Origin: Deltaproteobacteria bacterium
Lineage (GTDB): Bacteria; Desulfobacterota; Desulfuromonadia; Desulfuromonadales; BM103
Assembly: GCA_024636155.1 (NCBI GenBank)
Contig: JAGXHM010000056.1
Coordinates: forward strand, 1-46,017
Direction: 5' to 3'
Length of the DNA stretch: 46,017 nucleotides
Part shown: piece after piece, positions 45,880 through 46,017 of the stretch
How the letters are laid out: every line of letters begins with the position of its first letter
Position numbering within the stretch: position 1 is the first letter of the stretch
The notes under the pieces: model-generated
What the model was told of the DNA's origin: nothing
The model's input: only the letters and a program-made list of their open reading frames with translations
The model's database searches: none
Position numbers and translations under genes: made by a program

Positions 45880-46017
45880 GAATAAGGATAGATTGTGAGA
45901 GGAACGAACCACGATCTTATCTATGGTTGAACAAGCCCGGCCAAAGAGGGGCACACTATATAAAGCAAATATCTCTTTTGGTTTTTCAGGTGGGGGATGT
46001 GCTGATTTGCAGCACAC

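Noticed and set aside
45805-46017. Minus-strand open frame at the right edge
   Set aside because: It lies across the attC3 region and the end of cassette 3 on the opposite strand, which is typical of a shadow frame.
42328-46017. CRISPR array
   Set aside because: The repeats near here are two long direct copies and attC sites, not short regular repeats with spacers.

Overview
The window looks like the chromosome of a strictly anaerobic deltaproteobacterium of the Geobacter/Desulfuromonas type (Desulfobacterota). This is inferred from a tungsten-type (class II) benzoyl-CoA reductase of the Bam family, ferredoxin-linked 2-oxoacid oxidoreductases, aldehyde:ferredoxin oxidoreductase-like enzymes and a TRAP transporter. 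No rRNA or tRNA gene is present to fix the taxonomy.

Region 1 (1-11041, almost all on the minus strand) holds benzoyl-CoA degradation genes. The bamB-bamC-bamD set (ring reductase and its iron-sulfur partners; bamD runs off the left edge) follows a MarR regulator. A second run encodes the 'modified beta-oxidation' of the reduced ring: a 3-hydroxyacyl-CoA dehydrogenase/hydratase fusion, a thiolase, the alcohol dehydrogenase Had/BamQ, the ring hydrolase Oah/BamA, the dienoyl-CoA hydratase Dch/BamR, and an amidohydrolase of unknown role. A 500-bp divergent control region (11042-11540) carries two copies of a perfect inverted repeat that probably bind the IclR regulator encoded next to it.

Region 2 (11541-42327, all on the plus strand) is a long catabolic array. 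In order it encodes an IclR regulator, a 2-hydroxyacyl-CoA dehydratase activase and a single dehydratase/reductase-like subunit, an ADP-forming acyl-CoA synthetase, a CoA-transferase, a phenylacetate-CoA ligase, indolepyruvate-type oxidoreductase IorAB, a duplicated ACT-protein plus ketopantoate-reductase-like pair, a TRAP transporter, a Usp protein, a transglutaminase-like protein, an aldehyde oxidoreductase fused to a MoaD-like tail, an alpha/beta hydrolase, the fused isobutyryl-CoA mutase IcmF, a nitroreductase-like protein, an XRE-cupin regulator, an AMP-forming acyl-CoA ligase and a four-subunit 2-oxoacid:ferredoxin oxidoreductase. I infer a pathway in which 2-hydroxy- and 2-oxo-acids, or the amino acids they come from, are imported, oxidised or decarboxylated to acyl-CoA, and fed to benzoyl-CoA or beta-oxidation. 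The exact substrates cannot be read from the sequence.

Region 3 (42328-46017) starts with a terminator and two 236-bp direct repeats. It ends in a chromosomal integron: a complete integron integrase on the minus strand and at least three short cassettes on the plus strand, separated by recognisable attC sites. The array continues past the right edge. Several intergenic spaces hold related, long imperfect palindromes (near 6424, 13274 and 22033).
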